From assembly GCF_004348345.1 (NCBI RefSeq), contig NZ_SMJZ01000082.1, positions 1 through 34,264 of the forward strand: a stretch of 34,264 nucleotides of DNA, read 5' to 3'. Below the pieces are notes generated by a model. That model saw nothing but the letters and a program-made list of their open reading frames with translations. It was not told the DNA's origin and did not search any database. This DNA comes from Nonomuraea longispora (lineage in GTDB: Bacteria; Actinomycetota; Actinomycetes; Streptosporangiales; Streptosporangiaceae). How positions within the stretch are numbered: the first letter of the stretch is position 1; each line of letters begins with the position of its first letter. Position numbers and translations under genes: made by a program. This document shows, piece after piece, positions 33,364 to 34,264 of the stretch.

Positions 33364-34264
33364 ATGCGTGGCCAGGAACCCGGGTCTGAGCACGATCGCA
33401 CGGAAGCCGACAACTCGGCCGCACCAGCGACGCCACCGCCGAGCTTCGGCCAGACCGACGGGCGAGAAGTTTCACCGGCGTTCACACCCTCCGACGCCGC
33501 CTCCGGCATCCCGCCCGGCAGGCCCCCCTTCGGCAGCCCTGCGGGCGAAGGCACGGCCCCCAGGGCCCGTCCCGCCATTCCCGTCTTCCAGGGCCCGCCC
33601 CCGGACCTGCCGGAGCCCGAGGACCGGCCGGGCGCGCAGCCCTGGGAGGTGTCGGGCGACGATGCCGCGCCCTACGACTGGTTCGCCGACCCCACCGGCT
33701 CCAACCCCGCCGGCCAGGAATGGGACGACCATCCACAGGCCCCCCACGCGTTCCCCGGCCGCCCCTCCGCGGCGCGTGAGCTCCTGAGCGGCCCGCGCAC
33801 CGGCCGCGACCAGACCGACCGCACGCACTCCGCGCCCCAGCCCGACGTACGGGGACACGACCCGCACCAGCACGCACGGGACCCGCGAGGACAGGCGCCA
33901 CACCGGCACGACCCGGGAGCATGGGGCGCGCAGAACCCACCGGCGTGGGACGCGCCGTCGCACGACGAGACCGGCCGCTGGCCCGCGGAACCGGTGACGC
34001 CCAGCGCACCGCCGTGGGAGCCGCCACCCGCGTTCACCGCCGCGGCCGCCGGCATGCCCGTGTGGCCCGTGCCCGCCGGCGACCCGCACGCCATGCCTCC
34101 GTGGCCGGCCGCCACGGGTGAACTCGTCGCCGAGCCCGACCCCGACGAGCCCGGCTCCCCGGCTGCCGCGTTCGACCCGAACGCCACCGACCCGGAGGGA
34201 TTCACCCGCCCCGCCGGCTTCCCGTCGAGCGCCACAGAACAGCACGGCCCCTCAGCGCCCCTTC
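33364..34264 (+). CDS. Pro-rich protein, N-terminal part (3' end outside window)
   Basis: The frame is open from ATG 33364 to the end of the window, 300 codons without stop, so the gene is cut. All visible sequence is of low complexity, rich in Pro, Ala, Gly, Asp, His and Trp (for example FGSPAGEGTAPRARPAIPVF, DPHQHARDPRGQAPHRHDPG, MPVWPVPAGDPHAMPPWP), and should be disordered. The layout resembles the cytoplasmic head of actinobacterial membrane proteins such as the gene before it, where a membrane helix and an outer domain follow; that part is not visible. The start fits a leaderless promoter. Confidence 0.75.
   Translation, partial: MRGQEPGSEHDRTEADNSAAPATPPPSFGQTDGREVSPAFTPSDAASGIPPGRPPFGSPAGEGTAPRARPAIPVFQGPPPDLPEPEDRPGAQPWEVSGDDAAPYDWFADPTGSNPAGQEWDDHPQAPHAFPGRPSAARELLSGPRTGRDQTDRTHSAPQPDVRGHDPHQHARDPRGQAPHRHDPGAWGAQNPPAWDAPSHDETGRWPAEPVTPSAPPWEPPPAFTAAAAGMPVWPVPAGDPHAMPPWPAATGELVAEPDPDEPGSPAAAFDPNATDPEGFTRPAGFPSSATEQHGPSAPL

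Overview
The window is high-GC chromosomal DNA from a filamentous actinobacterium, most likely of the Streptosporangiales (Nonomuraea/Streptosporangium-like). The reasons are the G/C-ending codons, frequent GTG/TTG starts, many genes that look leaderless, a GroEL with a His-rich tail, CIRCE control of groESL, and a gene order that follows the conserved guaB3-guaB2 / DUF5319-(rsdA)-sigD / groEL-groES / tsaD-rimI-tsaB-tsaE-alr / nnr-acpS / glmM-rpsI-rplM block known from Mycobacterium and Streptomyces. Genus-level placement is inference; there is no rRNA or tRNA here.

Layout. 1-770: end of a dihydrofolate-reductase-fold gene and a small L7/L12-like protein. 826-3433: guaB3 and guaB2 (purine synthesis), then a 480-bp divergent spacer with three hairpins and a palindrome, then a LuxR-type regulator (3914-4924). 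4964-6116: DUF5319 gene convergent with a SigD/ShbA-like sigma factor; a 50-codon reading frame coupled to the sigma gene looks like the sigma-binding part of anti-sigma factor RsdA. 6117-8715: groES-groEL with promoter, CIRCE and terminator. 8905-13106: a THUMP-like methyltransferase, a 622-aa coiled-coil protein with eleven consecutive 11-residue repeats, and a bacterial-type poly(ADP-ribose) glycohydrolase. 13181-19858: the tRNA t6A genes tsaD, rimI, tsaB and tsaE with alr and an alpha/beta hydrolase, interrupted by a phosphotransferase pseudogene and a sortase F/lipoprotein pair. 19952-23186: nnrD/E, acpS and a Tat-exported PhoX-like protein. 23342-28297: coaA, a short Cys-rich reading frame, a DUF389 remnant and a two-ATPase/two-permease ABC cassette. 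28317-28842: a decayed ATPase plus PIN-domain pair. 28881-31262: glmM, rpsI, rplM. 31571-end: three envelope-type proteins, the last one cut by the window end.

How it works together: most of the window is housekeeping (GMP synthesis, protein folding, t6A modification, D-alanine supply, CoA and holo-ACP formation, NAD(P)HX repair, UDP-GlcNAc precursor, ribosomal proteins). The accessory material sits at joints of this block. Four genes there (phosphotransferase, DUF389, ATPase, PIN) are relics in which recognisable first and last parts flank a missing middle, or only a head survives. The most interesting candidates are the minimal RsdA-like reading frame, the Cys-rich microprotein opposite the coaA end, the hendecad-repeat protein, and the structured DNA/RNA upstream of guaB2.
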